The position numbers and the translations under genes were made by a program. The notes beneath the pieces are model-generated. The model saw only the letters and a program-made list of their open reading frames with translations, made no database searches and was not told the DNA's origin. Shown here one piece after another: positions 21,858 to 34,907 of a stretch of DNA of 64,000 nt; within the stretch, counting starts at the first letter, position 1; each line of letters begins with the position of its first letter. Origin of the DNA: Aurifilum marmelostoma (lineage: Eukaryota; Ascomycota; Sordariomycetes; Diaporthales; Cryphonectriaceae); assembly GCA_027559495.1 (NCBI GenBank), contig JAMXSV010000010.1, forward strand, positions 868,001 to 932,000. Reading direction: 5' to 3'.

Positions 21858-22679
21858 TATCTCGTCCTTTTCTAGCCCTATCTCCTGCTCGGCTCTCGAT
21901 ACGCTTTCGCGTCAGACCTCGCTACTACTGCTTTTTCTCGCTAAATCTTTCTTTCTTTTGCTATCTTTTGCGCCGAATTTTCAGCAATATGACAACAAGC
22001 TTTCTAGCTTCTACGACGTCCAAGTCCGTCCTCTAGGAAAGGAATATACTTTATCGGATTGATCAACAGATCTCCAGTCCTCAAAAGCTTTCTTTTTGAA
22101 GAAGGATATGGCGACATGACGGGCGACATGCTGTGCACCGGAGCAGCAAGGTCTACTTTCCATCTTCACGAGAGTATGGGATGCTACGACGTGGACAGCT
22201 ATAAGGGTACAGCACCGGCTGCCCCGGACCCAAGAAGAAGATGGGCTTCATCTTGGCTGGATATCTGCTAATCAGTCTTGGATGTCGAGACATCTTTGCG
22301 GATCGTCTAGAAGGATTATCTTCTCTCCCGAGAAGAGTTGTGCTTTCCACCGCGATATCTTCCTGCAGTTATTTACCCCGACTGCAGCGTTGGCGAAAGG
22401 GACAATCTGGGTTTGGTCATTTTACATATTGGTGATTGTCACGTTCTTCACCCATGGTGCTTCTCTTCTTCAAAGAGACAACACGGGACAGAACAGGCGC
22501 TGCATTCCTACACAACACACTCTAGCCCAACTTGCACACTATTTGATATGATCTAGTGATTTCTGTAGTTTCTTGACTAGTGAGGCTGTTTTCATACCTA
22601 CTATTGCTTCCACACCTAACTATCCTGGATCTCTCCTCATATTACAGGTCCCATAACCCGGCGGGAACGCTCGCTCCCG
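21858..22679. other. Convergent 3' region, F-box-like gene / PAN2
   Basis: 822 bp between facing stops. T-rich sequence at about 21930-21960 could be 3' UTR of the F-box-like gene. No gene is recognised. Confidence 0.45.
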
Positions 22680-25600
22680 TTACTTAAACGGCGACGCTAC
22701 CCCTCCCGGCGTGAATGCCATCGGTGTACCCAGCGAACCGGGGAGACTATTGCTGGCGCCCTTTCTTACGGGCGTTGACGGCCCATCGGCCTGACCCAGG
22801 GGCGGGGTCCCCGTCCTCTTGGCCCCGCCGCCTGGTGTTCCTTGTTGTTTTGGTAGCTGGTCCGGCCCAGGTGGCTTCCAGCCCACACTGTCGCCGGCCC
22901 TGTAGATCTCATTAAGCATCTTCTTCGTGATGCCGGCGTCCTCAAACTCGAGGAACTTGCGGTACAGCTTGAGCGCGATCCTCGCGTCCTCGATGGAGTC
23001 GTGCGTGTCGACCTGGATCCCCTCCCTGAGCAGGAACCACGCCAGGAACTTGAGGCTGAGCTTGCGGCGGTAGTTCTTTTGGTAAAAGAGGTCGATGGTG
23101 TCGATGATCTGGGCCTTGGGCACCTGCATGTTGATAACGCGGAAGTCGCCCTTGAGCCCGTGGCCGACAAACTTGCAGCCCAGGTTGAGGAGCACCCAGA
23201 GCCGCTTGTAGGCGAGCTTGAGCGAGACGAGACAGTGGTTGCTCGTGCGGGGGTCGAGATCGCCGGGCAGGATGCCCGAGTGCTTGTGCAGGTAGTCGAT
23301 GACGGGCTCTCTGACCTGGATCCAGTCGTCGATGAATGCGAGCCCTTCGTCCTCGCCCGAGCCGCGCACGATGGACACGCGTCCTAGGGCGTGGAAATTT
23401 GGCCGGATGACTTCTCTAACGCCATCTGACTTCATCTCCACCTCGGACTGTTTGGCAAGGACAAATTCTGTGTCGAGTGCCACCACGGTCTCTGGGCCGG
23501 GGCGCTCGGTGTGTGGGTCGAGGACGCGATATGGATGGTGTTTTGCGTCCGGCCTAAAGAGGACCTGGTGTTAGTAGTGATTTCATAATCTTCTGAAAGA
23601 GATCACGTAGAATGGAGGAAGAAGGGGGGGGGGGGAGATTGGTGCTGCTCACTTGAAGTCTATGTGCAAGACAGAGGTGTCGATGTGCTTAGCCCAGTCT
23701 GTGTCGAGTTTGTTGTTGGCCGTCCTGAGTTGATAGACAAGCACAGAGGGCATCTTCCACCTGGTGTTAAAGGTAAGTGCCTCGGCAGCTGAGACTGGCT
23801 TGACGGAAAAGTCATTGAACAAGTGCCACCGGCTCTCGCCAGGTGCCTCTGGCTCGGCATGGGCAACTAGACGGACGACAAACAAATCGTAGGTCAGCAT
23901 GAGTTCCAGGCCGCAAAGGATGTGCATATTCCGGGGGAAGGGAACTCTACCATTGACCATGGCCACAAGGTGTGGCTTTTGAGTCGAGCCATGATCCACG
24001 GCCCCCACGGGAGACAGGGCAGCAAGGTGCGGTTTCTGCGGCGACGCGTTCTCTATGTTCACAGACAGCCCGATGAGGGAGTACACCTGGATATTATGCA
24101 CGCCTCTCTGCAGGTGCAGTTTCAGATCCTCGCCCTGGTAGCAGAAAAAGGAGCCGTTATCCACTATAATCCCGATCTCCTCTGGCAGCCACCCCGGGGT
24201 AGCCCACAGCAGCCTCTGCTCCATTTCCGCCTCACGGCTCTCTGCTATGGGCACGTTGAGCGTCAGGGCTGACGGGATCCCCTGGATGATCTTCCTGGTC
24301 TGCAGTGATTGATACCGGCCGCACCGGACGCACCATCCCCTCGTTGCGGCCTCTCCCTCGACACTGGCTTTCAGCACCTGAGAGAATGTGATCTTGGGCG
24401 CGCGGTGCCCGCGGCCCTGTTTGAGCGGATGTGTCAGGTCTGTGACGTACGATGACCCGGACCTGCAGGTCTCGTTCCTACATTGCAGACATCTGATTGT
24501 GGTCAGGGCCGAGGTCGCCAGAACCTCTTCCATGGCCTTTGGGGTGTGCGATTTGGTCCGGTAGTCGTCAGCCATCGTCTGAAGCAGAAACCTTGTCAGA
24601 CTCTGATTTATTTTTGTGAGCGAGCCCTGGCGATACTCCTCCTCGAGGAGACCCAGCCGTGATGCTGGGGGGTGGTTGCCCAGACACTTGAGCAGGTTCG
24701 ACGCATGACACGACATCCCTTCCGTCTTCTGCAGCATGTCGGACAGGAAGCCGAGCTCACAGAGCAGACACTTCTCGCCGAGGCAGTCTGTTGCTGTGTG
24801 CTCCAGCGCCAGGTTACGAATCAGTGGTGTAAAGTGAAACACTTGAAGTAGTGAATTCGCATAGGAATTCGCAATGTGGTTCTCCAGGCCCGCGTACCTG
24901 GTCTTGTTGTAAAACTCAAAGTCAAAGTCGTCCACGCCGTATTTGCTAAATTGGATCTCCACGTTCTGGTAGAGGCCTGGGACGTCCGGCTTCAGGCTCT
25001 CAAGCTCATGCGTGCCCAAGTCATGGGCCGCCTTGTCCACCTGTGCCTCTATGACAGCCTCGGCAAAGTGTGACTTGGCCTGGTCTCTGGCCTTCTCGCT
25101 CAGGAACTTGGGAGCCCGCTGCGCTGAGGAGGCCTTTTCTGCTAACCGCGTGTTCTCGACCTGATTGCGGTGCTGTTGCCTTCTGTGATTGGGACCATAG
25201 AAACCAAAAGACGCCTTATTCATGTGCATCATGTCATTCTGTGTGATCTTGAGCGGTGGTGCTCCAACGTCAGATATGGCCATGTTTGGGAATGCCGAGA
25301 TGAGACTCTCGCGGTAATACGGCACGCCGATCGAGTTCAGAGGGGTGTTATCCTTCCAGTCGATAATGGGTAGTGGCGCTTCCTCATCTGGCCATTCCGT
25401 GGGCTGCGGCAAATCAACGAAGTGGCATTTCGTGGGAGAGCCCCACAGGTGCATGTTGCAGTCCGTGTCCGCGAGAACGATAGCCTCTCCGGAGGACGCG
25501 ATTTCTATCCCTGTGAGTATAGAGCTCACGACATTTGCCTGGCGCACGTTGCTCGTGTTGGGGTTCAAGAGGTCCACGACATGAATCTGCCCCGACTGGG

Positions 25601-26861
25601 AGGCAACGATGCCTGTGGTGAGCATGCGCGGATGCATGCGGACGTAGGCCGCGAGAGGGGGAAAGGGGATCGGAGGCATCGTGGACAGGTTCTTGAGGTC
25701 AAACACCATGACAAAAGGGTCCAGCATGTAGCTTGCGGCCGGCTGCTTAAGCGACGTTCCGCAGGTCACGACAAAGTCTTGCTGGACGTCCATGTCATTG
25801 ATGAAGGCCGAGTGTGCCCGCCACTTGTGCACGACGGTAAACTTGACGGGGTCGAGGATATGTACGTGGCCATCGCTGGTGGCCGCGCATATGTACCGGC
25901 TCTTCTTCATCTTGATGTAGTGACTTGTGGTTGGGATCTAGAGAAGGATGGGTGAGTTAGTCGCGATTGAATCTGGACCCAAAGAAACCCAGGATGGCAT
26001 CTTGGAAGAGGAGAGAGACAGAGAGCATACCCGTTTCACGATGTCGCCCTTATTTGTGTCTATCACAAACATGGTGTCCTGCACGCCAGCGACCAGAATC
26101 TCGGACGTCGCCTTGGAGGTGAAGCTCATGCACCGCAGGTCTCGCATATCGTCGGCCCTGGCGTTTGTGAATGTATCGTCGTCAGCTCCATCCCGCACCC
26201 AGCCAGCAACTCCGTCGCAGATAATGATGATGATGGGCACCTCCTCACGTTATATGTGGCCACACCGGCATTCCCCTTCGTATAGCCATATGGACGCCGC
26301 GCCCGCCCAGGGCAATGATGCCCTTGTCATTGAATAGCAGCTGCTGCACCGCGCCCTCGGAGGGTGGGTGCGCTCGAAAGGATGTATATCTCTGTAAATT
26401 GCTGCCGTAAAAAGATGTAACGCGGCCCTGTGATACTGTATGGTCAGGAGAGCCGTGTTCACCCAGCCACCACAGAAAGACCCGATCTGTAACGCACATA
26501 TCCATTTCCAGCCCATAGTAATTCTTGTGCAGTATCGAAGGCGAATGTCGTGACGACCGAGGGCACCGACTGGCCTCCCGGTGGAGGGAGCAGTTGACGA
26601 CTCAACTGTAGAAAGAGAAACACTGGTCAGCAAGTCTGTTTCATGTGGAATGCGAATCTCCATGTTGACAAAAGACCTTCAGAGACCTGGCGTCTCCTTG
26701 GACCCGCCCTCATCAGCTGCCCCTGTGGCCTTGACAAGGGAACCTCTCCGGAGCTGGCTCTGCTCTCTGGACTGCGAATATACACACGCGCTGATGGCCG
26801 AGGATGCATAAAGAGGGGTGCTTCAGTTGTTGAGTCTTACCTCGTCCCAATCCGCGTCCAT
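22680..26861 (-). CDS. PAN2: PAN2, catalytic subunit of the PAN2-PAN3 poly(A) nuclease
   Basis: Trims long mRNA poly(A) tails in the cytoplasm together with PAN3 and poly(A)-binding protein. Six exons on the minus strand: 26861-26841, 26605-26498, 26427-26249, 26157-26031, 25937-23653 and 23553-22680, total 1197 residues. Exon 1 encodes only MDADWDE, the usual PAN2 start. Domains in order: N-terminal WD40 propeller (about 20-340), linker that docks PAN3, catalytically dead ubiquitin-hydrolase-like domain (about 480-860, with GLENHIANSYANSLLQV), and C-terminal DEDDh exonuclease (about 925-1100). In the last, VVALDTEF gives the first Asp/Glu, GHGLKGDFRV the third acidic residue and THDSIEDARIAL the His/Asp pair. 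The last intron has an exact TACTAAC branch site. The gene appears intact. Confidence 0.97.
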
Positions 26862-27474
26862 AGCTCCGGATCGCCAGTTGGCATCGTGCAATCAGTCTGG
26901 AGCACAGAAGCTGAGGGAGATCGCCAAACAATAGGTGCACTCTGCGGTATGTCTTGGAAATGTCTTGGGATGGAGAGGTAGTAGCTGAAGGAATCAGGGT
27001 GCTATTATGCGACCAAGCAGCCAAGCCGGGCAGCCTCGCTCGTCACCGTGGGGTCGAGGCTCAGTGGGACAGGGGTGTGCTGTGTGTGTGTGTGGCTTCA
27101 GGTGTTATCGATAAGATACTACTCATGCAGAGGTCCTAGAGCCCAATCTCTGACTCCCGTGTTCTCCCCTCCTTCTCACCATCACCAGCTCGTATCTGTA
27201 CAAAATTATTCATCTCAATTCTCGTTGCCTATAATACTATGGTGTATGCCCATGCTAGCATAAGCTGGGATCTGTGCCACCTCAGGATATCCAAAACCAG
27301 GAAAGACTGCCATTTCAACCAATGAATATTCAACCTTGACAAAAAGACGACGAAACAAAAAAAAGAGAGAAAGACACCAGTGCCAGAGGGCTACCACGGC
27401 ACTACAAAGAAGGCATCGGCACTCAGAAGTATGCACCAGCTCCGGGGCCATCCAACCCTAGCTCAACTTCTTCT
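26862..27474. promoter_or_regulatory. PAN2 upstream region / mitochondrial carrier 3' flank
   Basis: 613 bp between the PAN2 start and the stop of the next same-strand gene. A short TG run lies at about 27077-27091. No gene is seen. Confidence 0.5.
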
Positions 27475-28550
27475 TCATTTGGTGAGCCAACCAAGATAGT
27501 CTGCTACGATCAGAGTCACCATGGCATGGGGTGCAATCCGCACATCTGTTTTCACCGCCGATGTCAGTAAAGGAGAGGCTAAGCTGGTATGAGCTGCATG
27601 GATCACCACTTACAGTATGTCCCAAAGCCTCGGTAGAACCTCATCAGGCCCTCCTGTCTGGCCACCTTGGCGAAGCAGTCTGCCATGCTCTTGTAAGGAA
27701 GCTTTCCGTCAGGTCCCTTGGTCTGCTTCTGCAGCCGGGTCTTGACAAAGTCGAAGGGCAGTGAGAAGAAGGATGCAAAGAAGCCAGCGATCGCACTGGC
27801 GCTGAGGGTCTGTGTCCTTGCAGACCAGTCTGTATTGGCCTTGAGCTGGGCCTTGGCCTCGCTGAAGAAAGCGAGCTGGCCAAAGTTGAGGGCCATGGCG
27901 CGGACCACAGTCGGGGTGGCCCCAGCCCACAGTGCCGCGATGCCCTCACTCTTGGAGATGCGTGAGAGGGCATCAATCACTGACTTGTAGTTTTTCCTCT
28001 GGTCAACAGGCTTGAGGCCATCACTCTGCATCCGGATCAGGGCCAGATCAGCAGGGTTTCCGATCATGGCCGCGAGACCTCCCGCCGTCAGACCTGCTGT
28101 CGCGCGCTCGGAAAATCCGATCTGTTGGCCCTTGGCCTTGGCCCTGGCAGTCAGGCTGCCCATGAAGGTGTCAAAGAACCCGAGGCGCGCAGTCGTGTAC
28201 ACTGCCTGGCGGAGCAGGCCGGCCGACAGACCAGTGTACAGATCACCGACCTTGCCCTTGGCCAGGATTTCACGGGTTACGGAGAGCGGGGTGGGCTTGG
28301 GCCCCGTCGAGATGCCCTCCCCCGCCAGCTGGATGCGGACCTTGATCATGTCCACGGGCTGGATGACCGTGGTGGCCACCATGCCGCTGAGGCCGCCGTT
28401 GATGAAGGGCAGTGCTGCCCTCATATATGGTGTGTGCAGGAAGTCGTTGGCCACAGCGACCCCTTCGCTCTGTGCATTCTTTGCGCCGCCCATGACCTCG
28501 GAGGTCTTAGTTCGGGCTTTTTCTGCCGCCTGCTTGATGGTGTTGGACAT
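27475..28550 (-). CDS. Mitochondrial carrier, 2-oxoglutarate/malate (dicarboxylate) type
   Basis: Inner-membrane solute carrier of the SLC25 family. Exons 28550-27614 and 27545-27475 give 335 residues. The three repeat signatures are clear: QPVDMIKVRIQ, NPADLALIRMQ and LPFDFVKTRLQ, each with the P-x-D/E-x2-K/R motif. The GGLSGMVATTVIQP start of repeat 1 and the RQAVYTTARLGFFDTF and MALNFGQLAFFSEAK helices resemble the oxoglutarate/malate carrier branch and its fungal relatives. The small last exon restores the conserved end YVRIAPHAMVTLIVADYL. An N-terminal extension of about 40 residues precedes the first helix. Substrate is assigned by resemblance only; a dicarboxylate carrier is the main alternative. 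Confidence 0.88.
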
Positions 28551-31500
28551 CCCGAGATGATAGTGCAGGCAAGTCGCTACTGGGGGATTTCGAGGTCTGC
28601 GCTGGCTCTAGGAAGAGAGTCGAACAGTAATGTTCTCCGGATAAGAATAGGAGGAGTTGGTGTCGTCGGAGCTGGAAACCGTCAGTCACTCTGAGATTGC
28701 AAAGTCAAGGCGCTATTCGTGCAGCAGCGGAATGGGGTGGGCACAGCTCCATCGCCTGAAGATTGGGAGAACCACTGCCTTCCCTCAACATGATGGGCCA
28801 TAGTTCGGGAAGCGACAAGGCAACCACAGCGCACCGCAATGTTCAGCGTTCTGGTCGAAGGGGCTGTCAGACCAAGCGAGAGAGAAAAAGGGTCTACAGT
28901 CACTCCGACCGGGCTCCTGTCAGCCTGACGGCCGGTATCACTGCACAGCAATTTGGGATAGCCTCTTGAGAGAAAAATCCCCGATTGCCGCGCAGGACCC
29001 GCCGAGGCGAGGAGCGACTGTAGCCAGAAGAGACTCGTCTGACAGGAAAGACTGTGGTTTCCCGAGACGGAGTTGCTCGCTCAGGGTGACGACGCCCTAT
29101 TTGTCCGTCGGAACTTGCCGAGAGGCGGCCCATCTGGTGTTGGGGGTTCCTATATACAGATTGGCAGCTGGTGGAGGAGGGCTGAGGAGGCTCAACTTGA
29201 ACCGACAGATGCGGGTGCTAGAGCTGTCAAAGAATGCACCGATGTAGCTGCACCTGCATCGGAGGTGAGGCAGACCAGCACATGGCATCCCAGCTACGAG
29301 CGAACGCAGCTCCTTCCCTCCTCCCACAAGGCTGACGGTGGCTGTCGTTTGCCCGTGGGGGGCCCACCACGGTCACCGATTCGAATTCCACAGCGATTTC
29401 GGGGACTTACAAAGGCCAAAACAGCAGGTCTAAGCCGGTTGATGTACCTGTTTTGATTTCTGTCTTTTTCTCTCTGATTTTCTCTTCTTTTTTCAATTGT
29501 TTCTTCGGGTGTAAACAGCCACGGCGTCGTCGTCGTCTTCGTCCCCCCTGCACTGGACTGACTAGCCCTGTGAATGGCGGGGTGCTTCGAAAGTGGGGCC
29601 TTGTGTTCGGCAGTGTGTAGCTCAGCACCTCGAAATGGCTGTATAGGGAATTGAGGCGCTTCGAATAATTTTATATCCTGTCGAGCGCAGATCGAATACG
29701 CCAGCGATGCGGTAAAGAAACAAGAGACAAGAAGGCCTGGAGGGCCTCGTAATGTGACACGGAGGGGGAAGAGGAGTCGATCGATCACGCATGAGGAGAA
29801 GGAGGTTGAGGGGAAGGGGGGTCGATGGTGGTGGGCAGTCCAGCCTAATAATATCGAAAGCAGACTCGGGAGCCAGCTCAAAGGAAGAGAGAGTACTTGA
29901 CTCCAAGTACCGGCATAGCTCCAACATGGAACTTGGGGCTACGGCTGTCTGCTACCTCCTCCTCCTCCTTTCCCCCTCCCCCTTCCCCCTCCCCTCTCCC
30001 TTTTTCGCTACACTACTGCGCAGTTTGTTGAAATTGGTTTCGCCCTACTTCCTGCTTCATTTGCCTGACGATGCTCGCATTTACGAAATTTGTTTCGAGA
30101 TGCGGATACTTGCCAGAATCACGGACCTAAAAGTAATGCCGTCGAGTGATGATAACATCAACAGCACCGACCTGAAAATAGATAGCGGGTACGCCGTGCT
30201 CATGATAACCGAAACTGGACGGTATGAACCGGGTGTGCGGACCCAGAGGCAGACAAGGTAGACTTCGGCTGACGGATGCCAACAAACCGACATCGCCCGA
30301 AACGAACAAAAGAACAACAGAATAATTATATGACGTTAGTGAAGTACATGGAGCTGGATGCGCCTTGTTGTCTCGCACCTGTCTGGCTTGTCAACCGGAT
30401 CAGAGGAGACCTGCGACAAGGTCTCCCCCCAGCCAGGCCCTCAGGCCAAGCATCTATCAGCCAATGCCCGGGCGCATATTTCATTTGTTGACCAGTCACG
30501 TCTAGGTCGCCTGCAGCAAGGTTGCACATGCAACCCTTTATTACGTCGCCAGCACGCCAGGTTGCCCACCCCCCCCTCCCACTGCGGATAGGCCATCCCC
30601 GCTCATGGGCACAGTGCAGCCAATCGAGATAGATCCCACGAATGAAACATTCCTTCTGACCATCTGACGACGAGACACAACTTCACACGGTAAACAACAG
30701 GTTGTCCTCTCCTGTCGCAGGCACACATCCCCCGACCCCTACCTCTCCACCCTCTACTTACATGGCCCTCCCTCTGAGCTGTGCAGCAATCCGTGTGCCG
30801 AAGTTACCGACGTGGTGTTGACCTAGCCCGTTCACCTATGAGGCATATGAGCCCCACGTCTCTTCAACGGAAGCTTTTATATCGACACAATATCGCCCTC
30901 TCCAGGGTCTGCATCTCGAAGAAACAGGAGCCTGATGATTGAAAATCTTCAGCGAATCGAAAGATTCCAGGCCTTGTAAGATATCTTCGTAAATGCTTGA
31001 AGGTTCCAAAAGAGGCAACAGCGATCTTCAGTCACAGTCACAGACTGTTGTGCCAAGGGAAAGAGGGCGGCCATAGGGTCTGGGTGTATACCTAAGAAAG
31101 TATACTGTATGATCGAGGAAAGAGCTGCTGTGGGGCAGCCTTGGCAGCATGCATCGTCCCCACAGCTTCCCGCTCGAAAATCCGGGGCAGGAGCACCCCA
31201 CTCGTTCTCTCTTTCCAATGCCCAGCTAACGACAACATACATACAACTTCCCACGGCAAGCACGAGAGTTTCCCCTCTTGCCACGGCTCCTTCCCCTCTT
31301 CTTCCAATGGCCCCTCCCCCCTCTCTTTTCCTTCCGGTCATCCCGCCCCAGACTCGATGGATCAGCATGCAGAACGTACTCCATGGCGCCATAGGCCATG
31401 TACTGCATTCCGTCTGACCTGACAATGCGAACGCGTTAAATTACGCTGTCAGGTGAAAAAAAAAAAAACACCAAGGTCCCAATCATCTAAAGGGGTGCCT

Positions 31501-34500
31501 GCATATAGACGGCCAGCGTGTACGAGAGGCCAGTCCTGATTGTAGCAAACATCCATTTTTGACGGCCTCGTCTCTTTTAGCAGAACATCTACTATATCTC
31601 TCTCTCATACTTTGGCAAATATCTAGCATGTTGTCTAGAAGTACATTCATATCCGCCTTGGTTGACGCATCATACGAAATGATGTGCACCCAAGAAGTTG
31701 AACAAGAGTCTCCCGAGGTCACTCAACCAGCGAAATTTCTGCTTCATGAACAAGCTGAAGCGGCCTTAGTAGATAGCCAGGCCGCCGCTAGACCGCTCGA
31801 AACGGAGAGTGTTCCCACCCCAGGAACCACCGTCGTTCAAGATAATGCAGAACATGCTCCGAAATGAGCTACATTTCGGTCATATGCCAAATTAATTGTG
31901 GAGAGACCGGCATTTGCGGCAGCTACAGACCACTCCTCGCAACAGAAGGTATTTATATCTGGGCAGCGACAACCAGGGTTTTTTGGAGGCTACATGCTCG
32001 GGTGCCCAAGCGGCGAGTGCGCCCGAGATGCGACTTCAATTGTCAATCTGAGTCGGGGGGTTGAAGATGCCTGCAAGCGAGGCGACCGATCGTCACCTTT
32101 CTCTTGAGACAACGGCAGGCGCGTATTGGGAACGCCATTAAATCGGGACGGCAATGGTAGACCATATCTGAGCAGTCCAAGATTCTGCTCATCTTCACAG
32201 GTCCGACTGATATAGCGAATTAAAGATCAAGCCTCACGAGGGAAAGAATGGAGCTCAAAAGACGCCTTGCTGACCTTGCCAGGCTCTATTAGTTTGAGTC
32301 CTAATCCTTGATGAATATATGGCTTATATAGGGTTGTCAACTCTTGTCACATAATCCCTAGATAAAGCTGGGGACAATATGATGACCGGTACGAGTCGAT
32401 CAGGTCTTACCAGATTGCTACCAGCACGAAGAAGTACTGGGGACGAAGCGAACTGGTGCGGTAGCAAATGGTAATTAGTGAATACTCTTAATGCAGAGGA
32501 GAAGATAGCCTCAGACGAAGATGGATTTCAACGGTCTCGGTGCCAGCACCAGAGTCTTGGTCCAAAGAAACTGTGAGCACACTACTGCTATCTGCGCGAA
32601 GGCCGCTGGACCACTGGCCTGGTCTGTCTGCTTAGCAAGGCGCTGCCCTCACGTAGAAAGTCTTGGCCAGCCGGCCAGCCAGCCATTCTTTCCTGTCCCT
32701 TCATCCTGTAGCGCTTTTCCTATGCCACTCGTTTTCCCCAGGTTCATTGTCAAGGAGATGGGAAGGAGGGACACGGGCTTGAAGGTTATGAGACCCTTGG
32801 GAGGCCCTTCCCATGTTCAGTCGGCTAGACCAACAAAATAAAATACAAATAAATAGTAAGTTGTTGATTAATTCACTTCTAGCAGCAGGGTACGTTGGCG
32901 GCGTCCACGCCCGGGCGGTTGCCGTTGCTCCTTGTCGAGCTTGTCGCAGCTGAATCAAAGATTGGGATACTCCGCTTCAATAACCAATGTTGGCTACTGA
33001 TTATCCATCGTTGGAGGTATTAGCAGTTCATGAGGCTTTAGCTGCATAAGCATCTTCCAAGGTTGTCAGCCGAGCTCCTTCATCATCGTGCCTTCCTCAA
33101 TGGGCATTGATGCCCTCGCTGGCCACAGGTGGCATGGCAATCAGGATCTCGCCTTTTCTCTTCGCTGTGGACCTGCTGTGAGTACAACGCCCTGCCATTA
33201 TCACTCCCAGTGCGAAAATATGGGACAGCAGCTACCTCCGTGCTGATGACTTTACTATCTGCGATGTCCATTTCTACCCTATTTTGCGCTGCGTATCTAG
33301 CATTTTACGGTGCCCGAGTTGAGCTATGTGAGACGAAAGCAAGATGGAAATGTTGAGGTCGTTGTAGATTTTGAGTCTTAACGGCGAGAAAAAGTTTGAT
33401 ATCCAGTTAATACAGAGAGGCTGGCTTCTACCTATGATCAGAAACATGCTTGTCAGCATCTTCGATCATACTGGATGCACGACCAACTATCCCTCACTCA
33501 TTATCGTCGGACATGATCGTAGCATAAAATGTCTTGTTTTTATAGACGGAGGTGTAATTGCTCAGGTTGGATTGGCGCACAGGCTGCAGTTGAGAGTAAA
33601 GAGGCGGGAGGAACTGATCGGAAGTCAAGGGGGAAAATAATTCAGTTCTCCGTTCCCAACTCTGGACATCTTTCAGCCGACAGCGTTTTATTACATATGC
33701 TTGCTAGGTATCCGGCGTTGAGATATGCCAGGCGCCTGCGTGTGATGCCACCCAATGTCACCGGAACAACCATCCGCAGCCCACCAAGAAGCTTGGATGA
33801 GGTAGAGTCTTTTGAAGATGCTTTGCACATTTATGCTACTAGATTCGAGGACTTGAACATGATATATCGTACAACCATATGAAACATTCCAGAAAGGTTC
33901 TTTTATTGATATTTTTGCGCCCCTTCGGAGGATCGCGATGAATGCTGGCTGTCTGGTTGGAGTGGTGAGGGAGAAGCCTGCACAGGGTTACGATGATACG
34001 GACGTGGATTGATTTGACTGATTTGACTAAGTGATCTGGTGGATCGCTTGTTGATTGATCACTGTGGCTGCACATGTGTGCTGGCAGACGAGCTTACAGT
34101 AGTTAGATGGTGGCGTTTGTGATATGGTATTCAGTGGCAGCCTGTCTTGGCTCTGATGTGTTGCGGTGGCAGTATTACATTGGGTGAGTGTGGCTAATTT
34201 TGGTGGAACTGTCCACTGGTGGCATACCAATCCCATCTTTACATAAATCCCGTATTTCTGTGCTCGAAAGTGAAGCTTTGAGGAATAGAAGCCTGTCAAT
34301 GGAAACCACGGTGGAGTGAAACACTATAAGCATTGTTTCATGGCCTCCTTCTCTATACAAACTTGTCCATATCCTGATCAGTATAACTCTTAACCACGTA
34401 ATCCTGCCAAGAACCTCGCTCTGGACAGATTCGGAGTGGGCACATGTGTCCGGCACCGAACCCGCCGTAGTCTCCGTCCGGGTGGGGCCGTCTGCGCCGT

Positions 34501-34907
34501 ATACTAATTAATACTTAGTGACGAACTCGATCTCGACTGCTCAATTCACAAACCCCCCCATCGACTTATCTGGAGGCTATCGAGAAGGTGTAATCCTTCA
34601 CCATGTTCCCTATGATTATTCCAGTGTGCGTCTTAGCACACAACCGCACAAAACCATAACAAATCTCGGAACCGTTTCCCCCACGCTTTAAGAAACGTCG
34701 GGGCTCGGGACGATTCGAGGTCCATTATCCATCACGTCACAGACAAGCCCTAGCTTCAGCTTCAAGGTTACTTCAAGACCTCAAATGCCACCCCCCCCCC
34801 CCCCCTTCTCGATCTCTCGGCAGCACCTGAGACCTCACCACTGAGATCTCAACCGACCACATAACCATTGACTGGCACTCTCGTGTGCTGCCTTTCGAGA
34901 CTCCACA
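28551..34907. other. 6.3-kb gene desert
   Basis: No gene could be supported. Open frames are short, overlap on both strands and match no family known to me. Two overlapping plus-strand frames at 33371-33640 and 33529-33882 are the least repetitive, but lack a recognisable domain. No transposase, reverse transcriptase, terminal repeats or tRNA boxes were found. C-rich promoter-like sequence with a C15 run (34791-34805) lies just before the DUF1295 gene. Decayed transposon sequence or long regulatory DNA are both possible. Confidence 0.45.
34791..34805. repeat. C15 homopolymer
   Basis: Fifteen Cs about 100 bp upstream of the DUF1295 protein start. Confidence 0.8.

Noticed and set aside
29294..29881. 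Minus-strand frame of about 195 codons
   Set aside because: Low-complexity composition, no domain, no splice context, overlapped by frames on the other strand.
30949..31425. Minus-strand frame of about 158 codons
   Set aside because: No family resemblance or coding-like composition; treated as chance.
33371..33882. Overlapping plus-strand frames as a possible gene
   Set aside because: No recognisable domain and no convincing splice join; recorded only under the gene desert.
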